A stretch of 64,000 nucleotides of DNA from Lentimicrobiaceae bacterium (GTDB lineage: Bacteria; Bacteroidota; Bacteroidia; Bacteroidales; P3): positions 1 through 64,000 of the forward strand of contig JAFLTI010000007.1 in assembly GCA_022510485.1 (NCBI GenBank), given 5' to 3'. Below are positions 6,237 through 14,357 of this stretch, one piece after another. The position numbers and the translations under genes were made by a program. The notes beneath the pieces are model-generated. The model searched no databases. It was given only the letters and a program-made list of their open reading frames with translations, and was not told where the DNA came from. Every line of letters starts with the position of its first letter. Within the stretch, counting starts at the first letter, position 1.

Positions 6237-7754
6237 ATGGCAAATCACGAAGAACAGTTCAAAAAATTGGTTTCCCACGCCAAGGAATATGGCTTTATCT
6301 TTCCTTCGAGCGAGATTTACGACGGTTTGGCTGCCGTTTACGACTATGCGCAATACGGATCCGAACTCAAAAAGAATATCCGCGACTATTGGTGGAAGTC
6401 GATGGTGCAGATGCACGAAAATATTGTCGGTATAGATTCGGCTATCTTTATGCACCCCACCGTATGGAAGGCTTCCGGTCATGTGGATGCGTTCAACGAC
6501 CCTATGATAGACAACAAGGATTCCAAGAAACGTTATCGTGCCGATGTTCTTATAGAAGATTACTGTGCCAAATTAGAAGGCAAGATTGAAAAGGAAATTG
6601 AAAAGGCAGCCAAGAAATACGGCGATGCGTTCAATAAGGAAGAGTTTGTGAACACCAACGGCAGGGTGCTTGAATATACTGCCAAAATCAAGGAAATCAG
6701 CCATCGCATGAACCACGATTTGGAGGTGAACGATTTGGCGGATCTCAAAAAACTGATTGAGGAACTAGAAATCGTATGCCCTGTTTCGGGTTCGCGCAAC
6801 TGGACCGATATACGGCAGTTCAACCTTATGTTCTCCACCAAGGTTGGCTCGGTGAGCGAAGATGCCAACACGATTTATCTGCGCCCCGAAACGGCACAGG
6901 GTATCTTTGCCAATTTCCTCAACGTTCAGAAAACAGGACGTATGAAGATTCCTTTCGGCATTGCCCAGACAGGCAAGGCTTTCCGCAACGAAATCGTGGC
7001 ACGCCAGTTTATTTTCCGCATGCGGGAGTTCGAGCAGATGGAAATGCAGTTTTTCTGCGCTCCCGGCACCGAAATGGAATGGTTTGAATATTGGAAGAAA
7101 GAACGTATGGCATGGCATCTTTCGTTGGGTATGCCGGCACAGAACTACCGTTTCCACGACCACGAAAAACTGGCACACTATGCCAATGCCGCCACCGACA
7201 TAGAGTTTGATTTTATGTTCGGCTTTAAGGAACTGGAAGGTATACACTCGCGTACCAACTACGACTTGAGCCGTCATCAGGAGTTCAGCGGCAAAAAATT
7301 GCAGTATTTCGACAGCGAGCGCAACGAAAGCTACGTGCCTTATGTGGTAGAAACCTCTATCGGGCTTGACCGTATGTGCTTGGCGGTTTTGAGTCAGGCG
7401 TACACCGAAGAAAAATTAGAAGACGGCAGCGAGCGTGTGGTGATGCGGATTCCCGCCAAGGTGGCACCCTACAAGGTGGCGATTCTGCCTTTGGTAAAGA
7501 AAGACGGAATGCCCGAAAAGGCGCGTGAAATCATGCAGGGACTGCAACCGCTCTTTATGTGCCAATACGACGAAAAAGACGCCATAGGTCGCCGCTACCG
7601 CCGTCAAGATGCGATAGGAACTCCTTTCTGCATTACGGTAGATACCGATACGATGAGCGACGATACGGTTACGGTGCGCGAACGCGACACAATGAAGCAG
7701 GAACGCATCGCCATTAAGGAAATTGCGGCTTATGTAGCCGAAAAACTGCGGTAA
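6237..7754 (+). CDS. glyS: glycyl-tRNA synthetase (single-chain, alpha2 type)
   Basis: Encodes 505 residues. A class II aminoacyl-tRNA synthetase that charges tRNA-Gly. Motif 2 is seen as FRNEIVARQFIFRMREFEQME (about 245-265) and motif 3 as VVETSIGLDRMCLAV; GIHSRTNYDLSRHQ lies between. The C-terminal anticodon-binding domain starts at PAKVAPYKVAILPLVKK. This is the eukaryote-like form used by Bacteroidetes, not the alpha/beta form. The ATG is 15 bp after the etfA terminator. The SUI1-like gene follows 13 bp later and is probably co-transcribed. Confidence 0.95.
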   Translation: MANHEEQFKKLVSHAKEYGFIFPSSEIYDGLAAVYDYAQYGSELKKNIRDYWWKSMVQMHENIVGIDSAIFMHPTVWKASGHVDAFNDPMIDNKDSKKRYRADVLIEDYCAKLEGKIEKEIEKAAKKYGDAFNKEEFVNTNGRVLEYTAKIKEISHRMNHDLEVNDLADLKKLIEELEIVCPVSGSRNWTDIRQFNLMFSTKVGSVSEDANTIYLRPETAQGIFANFLNVQKTGRMKIPFGIAQTGKAFRNEIVARQFIFRMREFEQMEMQFFCAPGTEMEWFEYWKKERMAWHLSLGMPAQNYRFHDHEKLAHYANAATDIEFDFMFGFKELEGIHSRTNYDLSRHQEFSGKKLQYFDSERNESYVPYVVETSIGLDRMCLAVLSQAYTEEKLEDGSERVVMRIPAKVAPYKVAILPLVKKDGMPEKAREIMQGLQPLFMCQYDEKDAIGRRYRRQDAIGTPFCITVDTDTMSDDTVTVRERDTMKQERIAIKEIAAYVAEKLR

Positions 7755-7767
7755 ACAGCATTTAAGA

Positions 7768-8106
7768 ATGAGCAAGAAGATGCCCATAGGGGTAGTGTAT
7801 TCCACCGACCCCAATTTTCAGTACCGCTACGAGGAAACCCAAGAGGAAGAAACCTTGGAGCCCGCCCGCCAAGATTTGCGCGTAATGCGCGACAGCAGGC
7901 GGCGGGCGGGCAAAACCGTAACCTTGATTACCGGTTTTGTGGGCACGGCAGCCGATTTGGAAAAGTTGGGCAAGATGCTCAAGACACGCTGCGGTATCGG
8001 AGGCACTGCCAAAGACGGCGAAATTGTGCTGCAAGGCGATGTGCGCGACAAGGTTTGCGAGATATTAACCAAAGAGGGCTACCGCTTTAAGCGTGCCGGT
8101 GGCTGA
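7768..8106 (+). CDS. SUI1/eIF1-family translation factor (YciH-like)
   Basis: Encodes 112 residues. The C-terminal two thirds have the eIF1/SUI1 fold signature: GKTVTLITGF, a lysine-rich LGKMLKTRCGIGGTAKDGEIVLQGD, and ICEILTKEGYRFKRAGG-like ending. YciH proteins bind the small ribosomal subunit and can influence start-codon selection in the way eIF1 does; the physiological role in bacteria is uncertain. It lies between glyS and the dGTPase gene, overlapping or abutting the latter, which fits a translation/nucleotide housekeeping operon. Confidence 0.85.
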   Translation: MSKKMPIGVVYSTDPNFQYRYEETQEEETLEPARQDLRVMRDSRRRAGKTVTLITGFVGTAADLEKLGKMLKTRCGIGGTAKDGEIVLQGDVRDKVCEILTKEGYRFKRAGG

Positions 8107-8116
8107 TGTAAAGAAG

Positions 8117-9340
8117 ATGCGAAACGATATACAGAAACATCGGGATTCGTTTGCCGGACTGGCAATGAAACCGGGTCATCCTGCATGGAAGCAGGCAATC
8201 AAAAGACAGCAGGAATCACCGCTCAAAACCGACGAGATACGCAGCGAGTTCGGGCGCGACAACGACCGTATTCTCCATTCGCTGGCGTATTCGCGCCTTA
8301 AGTCTAAAACGCAGGTTTTTTTCCATACCAACGACGACCGCATCTGTACCCGTATCGAACACGTAAACCACGTTATTTCGGTTAGCAGCACCATTGCCCG
8401 CTTTCTCGGGCTTAATTCGGAACTTACCTACGCTATTGCTATGGGGCACGATTTGGGTCACGCTCCTTTCGGTCATTCTGGCGAGGTATTTTTAGACGAC
8501 CTCTGTAAAAAATACGGTTTGGGCGAGTTCTGGCACGAAAAAAATTCGCTGCGGGTGGTGGATGATATAGAACTGTTAAACGATACGCAGGGGCAATATA
8601 AAAACTTGAACCTTACTTACGCCGTGCGCGACGGTATCGTTTCGCATTGCGGCGAGGTGAACCAATCCATGCTGCGTCCTCGGCAGGAAGCCATCGACTT
8701 GAATGCTTTTACCAAGCAGAACCGTTTTGAACCTTATACTTGGGAAGGCTGCGTGATGAAAATTTCGGATAAGATCGCTTATCTGGGGAGGGATCTGGAA
8801 GATGCGCAGTGCTTGGGAATACTGTCGGATGCTCAAATTCAGGAACTGAATCATATATTGCTTGGTTTTCCCCTTGTGGAAACGGCAAACAACACCAATT
8901 TCATCCATATCTTCATTACCGACCTGTGCCGCAACAGTTCTCCCGAAAAAGGGCTTTGTTTCAGCAAGGAGGTGTATAACCTGATGAAGACCTTGATGAA
9001 GTTCAATTACACGCACATCTACAAGCATCCGCGCCTAAAGAACTACGAGGCATATGCCAAGTTGGTGATAGAATCTCTGTACGAAGCCTTGTCGCAGTGT
9101 TTTAGCGGAGAAAATACATTGACCCGTATCGAAAAGGAATTTGAGCCGGTTTATCCCAAACTGGGCGGGGCTTTCCTTTCGTGGATAAGGTTGCTGGCAA
9201 AAACAGGCGAACCCTCTTTTCATAAACGTCTGTACAATCTAAAGGAAGAAATACAGTACAACCGCGCGATTATCGACTTTTTGTCTTTGCTTACCGACCG
9301 CGCCGCAATAGAATATTTTAACGAACTGACTTCATTTTAA
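8117..9340 (+). CDS. dgt: dNTP triphosphohydrolase (dGTPase family, HD domain)
   Basis: About 407 residues from the ATG at 8117; a GTG at 8093 inside the previous gene would add eight residues. HD-domain metal ligands are visible: RIEHVNHVISVSS (first His), then AMGHDLGHAPFGHSG, the HD pair and following histidines. RNDRILHSLAYSRLKSKTQVF is the dGTPase N-terminal signature. The enzyme releases tripolyphosphate from dGTP or other dNTPs and helps set the nucleotide pool. Its 3' end overlaps the 3' end of the convergent sensor kinase gene by 23 bp. Confidence 0.88.
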   Translation: MRNDIQKHRDSFAGLAMKPGHPAWKQAIKRQQESPLKTDEIRSEFGRDNDRILHSLAYSRLKSKTQVFFHTNDDRICTRIEHVNHVISVSSTIARFLGLNSELTYAIAMGHDLGHAPFGHSGEVFLDDLCKKYGLGEFWHEKNSLRVVDDIELLNDTQGQYKNLNLTYAVRDGIVSHCGEVNQSMLRPRQEAIDLNAFTKQNRFEPYTWEGCVMKISDKIAYLGRDLEDAQCLGILSDAQIQELNHILLGFPLVETANNTNFIHIFITDLCRNSSPEKGLCFSKEVYNLMKTLMKFNYTHIYKHPRLKNYEAYAKLVIESLYEALSQCFSGENTLTRIEKEFEPVYPKLGGAFLSWIRLLAKTGEPSFHKRLYNLKEEIQYNRAIIDFLSLLTDRAAIEYFNELTSF

Positions 9341-11762
9341 GGCTGAAGGTGGTACCTTTGGGCGAAGAACTTTCTATGTTGAGTTCTCCGTTCATGCTTT
9401 CGGCAAGACGGCGGCAGATAGCCAGCCCTAAGCCCGCTCCCTTGCTGCGTGTGGTAAAGCGGGGTTCAAAAATACGTTCCTGATTTTCGGTGCTGATACC
9501 CGGGCCGTTGTCGCTCACATAAATAGTGCAGACACCTTCGGATTCTTTTAATCCCACCCGTATTTCGGGAGCGGGGGTCTGCGCTTCGGTAAGGGCTTGC
9601 ACGGCGTTACGTATCAGATTGATTAAAATCTGTTCCAAAAATCCGGCATCCGCATAGAGGCGCAACGCTTCGTTTTGCGGCGGTATTTCCGCGTGGAAAG
9701 CAATCTTTTCGTCTGCCTTGAACAGTTCGAGCGTTTCGAGGATAAGCCGTGAGGGTGAAATCTCTTCCATGTGGGCTTTCTGCCATTGGGAAAATTGGGA
9801 GAAGGTGCCGGCTATATGCGCCAATCGGTCTATCTGCGCGGTAAGCATTTCGGCAAAACGGTCTAAGCGTTCCTTAAAATCGGCGTGTTCACCGTCGTTA
9901 TACGCTCTTTGCAGCAGTTGAACCTGCAAGCGCATAGGCGTAAGCGGATTTTTTATTTCGTGAGCCACCTGCCGCGCCATTTCGCTCCATGCGTTCTCGC
10001 GTTCCGATTCCGCCAACTTGCGCAGGCTCGTTTCCAATTCGTCTACCAAAAGGTTGTATTGCTTTACCAACACGCCTATTTCGTCTTTGCGCTTCCATTG
10101 CAGACGGTTGTTCTTCTGCCCCGGCTTAATCTGCGCCACCATGCGGGTAACCAATTGCAGCGGCTTGGTAATGCGCCTTGCAAGGAGAGAAGAAAACACA
10201 AAGGTGATAAGGCTCAGCAGCACCATAATGTTGAGGTAGGTGCATAAAAAGCGACCCATTTCGGCACGCTGGCGTTCCACTTGCAGATAGCGGGGTATGC
10301 AGAGCAAACCGAGCACTTCGCCGCCTGCATTGCGAAAAGAGGCAAAAGCAAGCAGTGCGCCCTGTCTTTGTAAGATAAGCAGATGGTTTTGTTCTTCGGC
10401 TATTTGCTGGAGGATTCCGGCATCCAAATGTTCCGGCAAAAGGCTTTCGGGGCGTGGGCTGGAAACCAATTCTCCCTCTGTGGAGTACAGATAAATGTCT
10501 TGACGGAACAGGTTGCCGAGTTGCTCCGTTTCGGTATGGAGTTTTTGAACCATACTGTCGTTTCGCGGTGTAAGCAGGCAATCTCCGGGCAGGTTCATAT
10601 AGCGGTTTTCCATTTCGGCAAGAATGGAAAGGCTTTGGCTACGCAACAGGTTTGAGTTTTCGTTAAGGTTAAGCTGGCGTATAAAGAACAATGCCACCGC
10701 TCCGAACACAAACACTACCGAGAGCAGCAACACAAAGGTTCCGCTGCGCAGTTGGCGGGCGTAGGTGCCGGCGATTCCAAAAAAGTTTTTGTCGAACAAG
10801 GCTAAAACGAGCGTGCCGAGAATACCGAACAGGATAAAAAACAGCGAGAAGTCAGGCAGTATATCGGTGGGATCCGCTTGGGGCGTGCTCAATACCAAAA
10901 GGCGGTCTTGCGGCAGAGGATAAAACAGGTGGTCGTAACCTTGCCTATTAAAGAACCGTAACGAATCGGGAGCATTTCTTTTTAGGCGGAAAGGGTAGAG
11001 AAAACTGCCGTTGTAACTCCATAATTCGTTTTCGGAATAAAAGGCGTAGGAATAGGCGGGGGGCAGCCGCAAGCCTTCGTCGCCCGGAACATCGGCAAAT
11101 TTCTTGCGCCCCAGTTCCACGTTCATCATCAGGGTGTCTTCGCCCGAAAAAACAGGTATTTGAAACAGATAGGCGTAATATTCTATGCCGTAGTCTATGC
11201 CGTACAGCCCATCTATTCCGGTGGCAGTTCCCGCCTGCACTTTCCGCTCAAAAAAACTCCGGCAGTTTTCGGTCATGCTGTCGTCTAACAGCAGCAGTTC
11301 TTCCGGTTCACAAAAGGTAAAGAAGCAGCGGTAGTGGCTAAAAGAGGGAGAAAAAACGCGCTCTTGCCAACAGGCAGCCAAGTTGTCTTTGTTGTAAAGG
11401 CTGTCGATGATAAAAAAATCCGGGAGCGGATTTTGGTCTTGTTGCAGGTCTTGCAATATAAGAGAAAACCTTTCTTCGGCAGGCAGGTCGCGTTCCAAAG
11501 CGATTTCGCTTGCCCATTGCAGGCGGTCTTGTTGCTCTTGCCTAACACCGTTCAGATAGACCGCTATGGCGCAAAGCAGGCTGTAAACGCTTAAAAACAA
11601 GGTTCTGAACACTACTTTTGCAGAAACCTTGAAAATCTTTTCGCACAAAAGCAGCAGCCCGAAACCGAGCAGGAAAAATCCGCCCACACATACCGCGCTC
11701 CAAAGGTTAAAATTCAGGAGTTCTTTTGCCTGTAGCGGTATGTGCGGCAGAAAAGGAGGCAT
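9318..11762 (-). CDS. membrane sensor histidine kinase (NtrY-like architecture)
   Basis: Encodes 814 residues. N-terminal membrane segments (about 18-38 and 48-70), a large periplasmic region, two more segments in the middle and one near 530 leading into a HAMP linker (RRITKPLQLVTRMVAQIKPG). The dimerisation box is RQVAHEIKNPLTPMR with the phospho-acceptor His at about 601. The ATPase domain shows LEQILINLIRNAVQAL (N box), VSDNGPGIS (G1) and GAGLGLAICRRLAES (G2). No response regulator lies next to it, so its partner is elsewhere. It is 9 bp downstream of the epimerase gene and may be co-transcribed. The signal is unknown. Confidence 0.88.
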   Translation of the reverse strand: MPPFLPHIPLQAKELLNFNLWSAVCVGGFFLLGFGLLLLCEKIFKVSAKVVFRTLFLSVYSLLCAIAVYLNGVRQEQQDRLQWASEIALERDLPAEERFSLILQDLQQDQNPLPDFFIIDSLYNKDNLAACWQERVFSPSFSHYRCFFTFCEPEELLLLDDSMTENCRSFFERKVQAGTATGIDGLYGIDYGIEYYAYLFQIPVFSGEDTLMMNVELGRKKFADVPGDEGLRLPPAYSYAFYSENELWSYNGSFLYPFRLKRNAPDSLRFFNRQGYDHLFYPLPQDRLLVLSTPQADPTDILPDFSLFFILFGILGTLVLALFDKNFFGIAGTYARQLRSGTFVLLLSVVFVFGAVALFFIRQLNLNENSNLLRSQSLSILAEMENRYMNLPGDCLLTPRNDSMVQKLHTETEQLGNLFRQDIYLYSTEGELVSSPRPESLLPEHLDAGILQQIAEEQNHLLILQRQGALLAFASFRNAGGEVLGLLCIPRYLQVERQRAEMGRFLCTYLNIMVLLSLITFVFSSLLARRITKPLQLVTRMVAQIKPGQKNNRLQWKRKDEIGVLVKQYNLLVDELETSLRKLAESERENAWSEMARQVAHEIKNPLTPMRLQVQLLQRAYNDGEHADFKERLDRFAEMLTAQIDRLAHIAGTFSQFSQWQKAHMEEISPSRLILETLELFKADEKIAFHAEIPPQNEALRLYADAGFLEQILINLIRNAVQALTEAQTPAPEIRVGLKESEGVCTIYVSDNGPGISTENQERIFEPRFTTRSKGAGLGLAICRRLAESMNGELNIESSSPKGTTFSLKMKSVR

Positions 11763-11771
11763 AGCGATTTG

Positions 11772-12173
11772 CTATTTGCAGCAAAATTCGGTAAGAACGC
11801 CGTGTGTGGATTTGGGGTGGAGAAAGCCGATATTGAGACCTTCCGCACCTTTGCGGGGCGTTTTGTCTATAAGTTGAATGCCTTTTTGTTCGGCATCGCT
11901 CAAAGCAGTTTGCGTATCTTCTACGGCAAAGGCGATATGGTGTATTCCTTCGCCTTTCTTTTCAACAAACTTGCCGATAGGACCTTCGGGGTCGGTAGAT
12001 TCCAAGAGTTCGATTTTGGTATCGCCAAGACGGAAGAAAGCGGTGCGTACCTTTTGGTCTTTAACTTCTTCTATGTTGTAACATTCAAGACCTAATACGT
12101 CTTCGTAATAACGGATAGATTCTTCGAGATTCTTTACGGCAATGCCGAGATGTTCGATGTGCGTAGGTTTCAT
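11772..12173 (-). CDS. mce: methylmalonyl-CoA epimerase
   Basis: 133 residues from the ATG at 12173, typical length. A VOC/glyoxalase-fold enzyme that interconverts (R)- and (S)-methylmalonyl-CoA between decarboxylation to propionyl-CoA and the B12 mutase. The two VOC repeats start at HIEHLGIAVKNLEESIRYY (metal ligand His in EHLG) and GIHHIAFAVED (second His), and GFLHPKSTHGVLTEF holds the last ligands. Extending the start to 12305 would run across the divergent promoter region. Divergent from the sirtuin gene, 73 bp apart. MutA is at 26732-28588; MutB and decarboxylase genes are not in the window. Confidence 0.93.
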   Translation of the reverse strand: MKPTHIEHLGIAVKNLEESIRYYEDVLGLECYNIEEVKDQKVRTAFFRLGDTKIELLESTDPEGPIGKFVEKKGEGIHHIAFAVEDTQTALSDAEQKGIQLIDKTPRKGAEGLNIGFLHPKSTHGVLTEFCCK

Positions 12174-12246
12174 GCTAAAAATTTTTCCGGACTCAAGTCC
12201 GTTTTTTCTAAATACAAAAATACGGCAAAAATCGTACATTAGCCGC
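12174..12246. promoter_or_regulatory. divergent promoter region between mce and the sirtuin gene
   Basis: 73 bp serve both genes. On the minus strand TATTTTTG fits the -7 box for mce (about 12218-12225). A small inverted repeat GGACT..AGTCC lies near 12189-12200. No clear box was found for the sirtuin gene, so it may have a very short leader. Confidence 0.45.
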
Positions 12247-13002
12247 ATGAAGAAGATAGTTGTTTTTACCGGTGCCGGAGTGAGCGCCGACAGTGGAATA
12301 GCCACTTTTCGCGATTCAGACGGACTTTGGGCAAACTATAGGATAGAAGACGTATGCACGCCGGAAGCCTTGGCTATGAACCGTTCTACGGTAATAGAAT
12401 TTTACAATATCCGCCGCCGCGAACTCTTGCAAAAACGTGCCAACGCGGCGCATACCGCCATTGCTTCTTTAGAAAGCCGCTACGAGGTGGAGGTGATAAC
12501 CCAGAATATAGACGATTTGCACGAAAGGGCGGGCAGTTCCAAAATTACCCATCTGCACGGAGAACTGAGCAAGCTGCGCAGTATGGCGGATTCGGAAAGG
12601 ATTTACGATATTCCCGGCTGGAAAGAAGCGGCAAAAGCGGTAGAAAACGGAGCGGATGTAGACGATTATGCTTCCGTTTGGAAAGAAGAATTGGAGGCTA
12701 AGGATCCGTATGGAGACTTGCTCCGCCCGCATGTGGTGTTTTTTGGAGAGCAGGTTCCCAACTACGATTTAGCCTGCCGTATCGCCGCTACCGCCGATAT
12801 ATTGATTGTATGCGGAACTTCTTTGGCGGTTTATCCGGCGGCGGCATTAGTGTTTGCCGTAAAAAAAGATATTCCTGTGTATTTGGTCGATCCCGGCAGC
12901 CCCGATACGAGCCGCATTGCCAATCCGGTTCACTTTATACAAAAAAAAGCGGCAGAGGGGATGCCCGAACTCTGCCGCCGTCTATTGGAACAAGCCGTTT
13001 AG
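12247..13002 (+). CDS. cobB: CobB-type sirtuin, probable lysine deacylase
   Basis: 251 residues from the ATG at 12247. NAD-binding motifs: VVFTGAGVSADSGIATFRD (5-23), TQNIDDLHERAG, the catalytic His in HLHGEL, and ICGTSLAVYPAA. The stretch EFYNIRRRE carries the Tyr-x-x-Arg pair that, in E. coli CobB and human SIRT5, binds acidic acyl groups (succinyl, malonyl). The four zinc cysteines of classical sirtuins are absent, as in some other bacterial family members. It removes acyl groups from lysines using NAD. It shares a divergent promoter region with methylmalonyl-CoA epimerase and overlaps by 4 bp the 3' end of the convergent dehydrogenase gene. Confidence 0.88.
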   Translation: MKKIVVFTGAGVSADSGIATFRDSDGLWANYRIEDVCTPEALAMNRSTVIEFYNIRRRELLQKRANAAHTAIASLESRYEVEVITQNIDDLHERAGSSKITHLHGELSKLRSMADSERIYDIPGWKEAAKAVENGADVDDYASVWKEELEAKDPYGDLLRPHVVFFGEQVPNYDLACRIAATADILIVCGTSLAVYPAAALVFAVKKDIPVYLVDPGSPDTSRIANPVHFIQKKAAEGMPELCRRLLEQAV

Positions 13003-13931
13003 TTAACCACGTTGGTGGGTCGTTTGGCAAAGAAGTTGATGATGTTGAACAGGGCTTCCTTGCTCGTGGCTTCGCGGGTTTCGTAAGTAGCCGTGCCTAA
13101 GTGGGGCACCAAAACTACGTTCGACAGCTTGTAAAGGCGCTCGTTTACTATAGGTTCCTTTTCAAAAACATCCAGACCGGCACCGGCAATTTCGCCTGTT
13201 TCCAAGGCATTCGCCAAAGCGTCTTCGTCTACTACGGCACCGCGCGCGGTATTGATAAAGAAAGCCGAAGACTTCATCTTGGCAAACTCTTTCTTGCCTA
13301 TAAGTTTAGTGTTTTCGGCGGTAAGCGGCACATGAACCGAGATTATGTCGGCGGTTTGCAGCAATTCGTCCATACTGAGCCTGCGGTAGCCGGGCACTTC
13401 GGTCTGGCGGTTGCAGTAAACCACTTTCATACCGAAAGCTTCGGCTTTTTTAGCCAAATTCTGTCCGATTCTGCCCATACCGATAATGCCCAAGGTCTTT
13501 CCCTCCAAGGTATGGCCGAGCAGATTGGTTTTCCAAAGGGCTTCTTTCTGCAAGCGAATCTTGATGTTCATTTCTCCGATACGGCGGCTAACGGCAAGCA
13601 TCAGCCCCATAGCGTGTTCGGCAGTGGGGTTGCAGACCGCATCGGGCGTATTGGTAACCGCTATCTTTTTACTGCGGGCGTATTCAATGTCGATATTGTT
13701 GAAACCCGCTCCGAAATTGGAGATAATCTTAAGGCGTTGGGCGGCATCGATTACCGAGTTGGGTACAGGATCGGTAAAGAAAGAAATCAGCGCGTCGTAA
13801 GAAGGAATGAGTTTAATCAGTTCTTCAGGCGAAAAATTGGTTTTCCCCTCTTCGGGAAAAGTAATCACCCAGTCGGCAGGCATATTGATAAATGGCGCCT
13901 TGGGGATTTGATGGGCAATAAGGATTTTCAT
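12999..13931 (-). CDS. D-2-hydroxyacid dehydrogenase (glyoxylate/hydroxypyruvate reductase-like)
   Basis: Encodes 310 residues. NAD(P)-dependent Rossmann enzyme of the D-isomer 2-hydroxyacid dehydrogenase family. Visible: nucleotide-binding GIIGMGRIGQNLAKKAE (about 145-162), the catalytic Arg in INTARGAVVDEDAL, Glu in DVFEKEP and His in LVPHLGTAT. Cytosolic. It overlaps the upstream DUF1893-like gene by 4 bp (ATGA-type coupling), so it is the last gene of the 17297-12999 operon. Substrate cannot be fixed; glyoxylate, hydroxypyruvate or phenylpyruvate are possible. Confidence 0.88.
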   Translation of the reverse strand: MKILIAHQIPKAPFINMPADWVITFPEEGKTNFSPEELIKLIPSYDALISFFTDPVPNSVIDAAQRLKIISNFGAGFNNIDIEYARSKKIAVTNTPDAVCNPTAEHAMGLMLAVSRRIGEMNIKIRLQKEALWKTNLLGHTLEGKTLGIIGMGRIGQNLAKKAEAFGMKVVYCNRQTEVPGYRRLSMDELLQTADIISVHVPLTAENTKLIGKKEFAKMKSSAFFINTARGAVVDEDALANALETGEIAGAGLDVFEKEPIVNERLYKLSNVVLVPHLGTATYETREATSKEALFNIINFFAKRPTNVVN

Positions 13932-14356
13932 ATATTCGTTTGGTTTCGGTGTTGTTGCGATTCAATAAAGCCGGCAATGGCAGTTAAACATTCTTGCGGC
14001 GTCTTAAGCGAAAAGCATAGGTTTTCGAGCGGACACCAGCCGTTTCTGTTGCGGTTTTCGATATGCGGAACTTCCTGCCCGAAAGCCACCTCTACAGGAT
14101 ATTCTCGCAAAAGTTCAAGCGCCGGGCGGCTTATCAGGGGCGTTTGCAGTTTGCTTACGCCGCCCAAAACCATTAATGCCGCCGCCGCTTTGCCTACCGC
14201 CTTGTCGGCAATCTGAGCCCCTTTCAAAAATTCGGGTTCTTGGAGGTAGAGCCGATAAAGGTCGGATACGCCACGGGAACAAAAGGTCCTTAGCCCGCCG
14301 TTTTGAACCACCAGCGAGTAATTACCTGTTTGCAATATGTTGAGCAGATCCGTCAC
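13928..14356 (-). CDS. DUF1893-like protein
   Basis: Encodes 142 residues. The pattern TGNYSLVVQNGGLRTFCSRGVSDLYRL, then GAQIADKAVGKAAAALMVLGGV and YTPLISRPAL-like ending, matches the family annotated as DUF1893 in Bacteroidetes. No signal peptide. It lies 1 bp after the Fe-S aldo/keto reductase and overlaps the dehydrogenase by 4 bp, so it is translationally linked to redox enzymes. The biochemical role of the family is not established. Confidence 0.7.
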   Translation of the reverse strand: MTDLLNILQTGNYSLVVQNGGLRTFCSRGVSDLYRLYLQEPEFLKGAQIADKAVGKAAAALMVLGGVSKLQTPLISRPALELLREYPVEVAFGQEVPHIENRNRNGWCPLENLCFSLKTPQECLTAIAGFIESQQHRNQTNI

Positions 14357-14357
14357 G

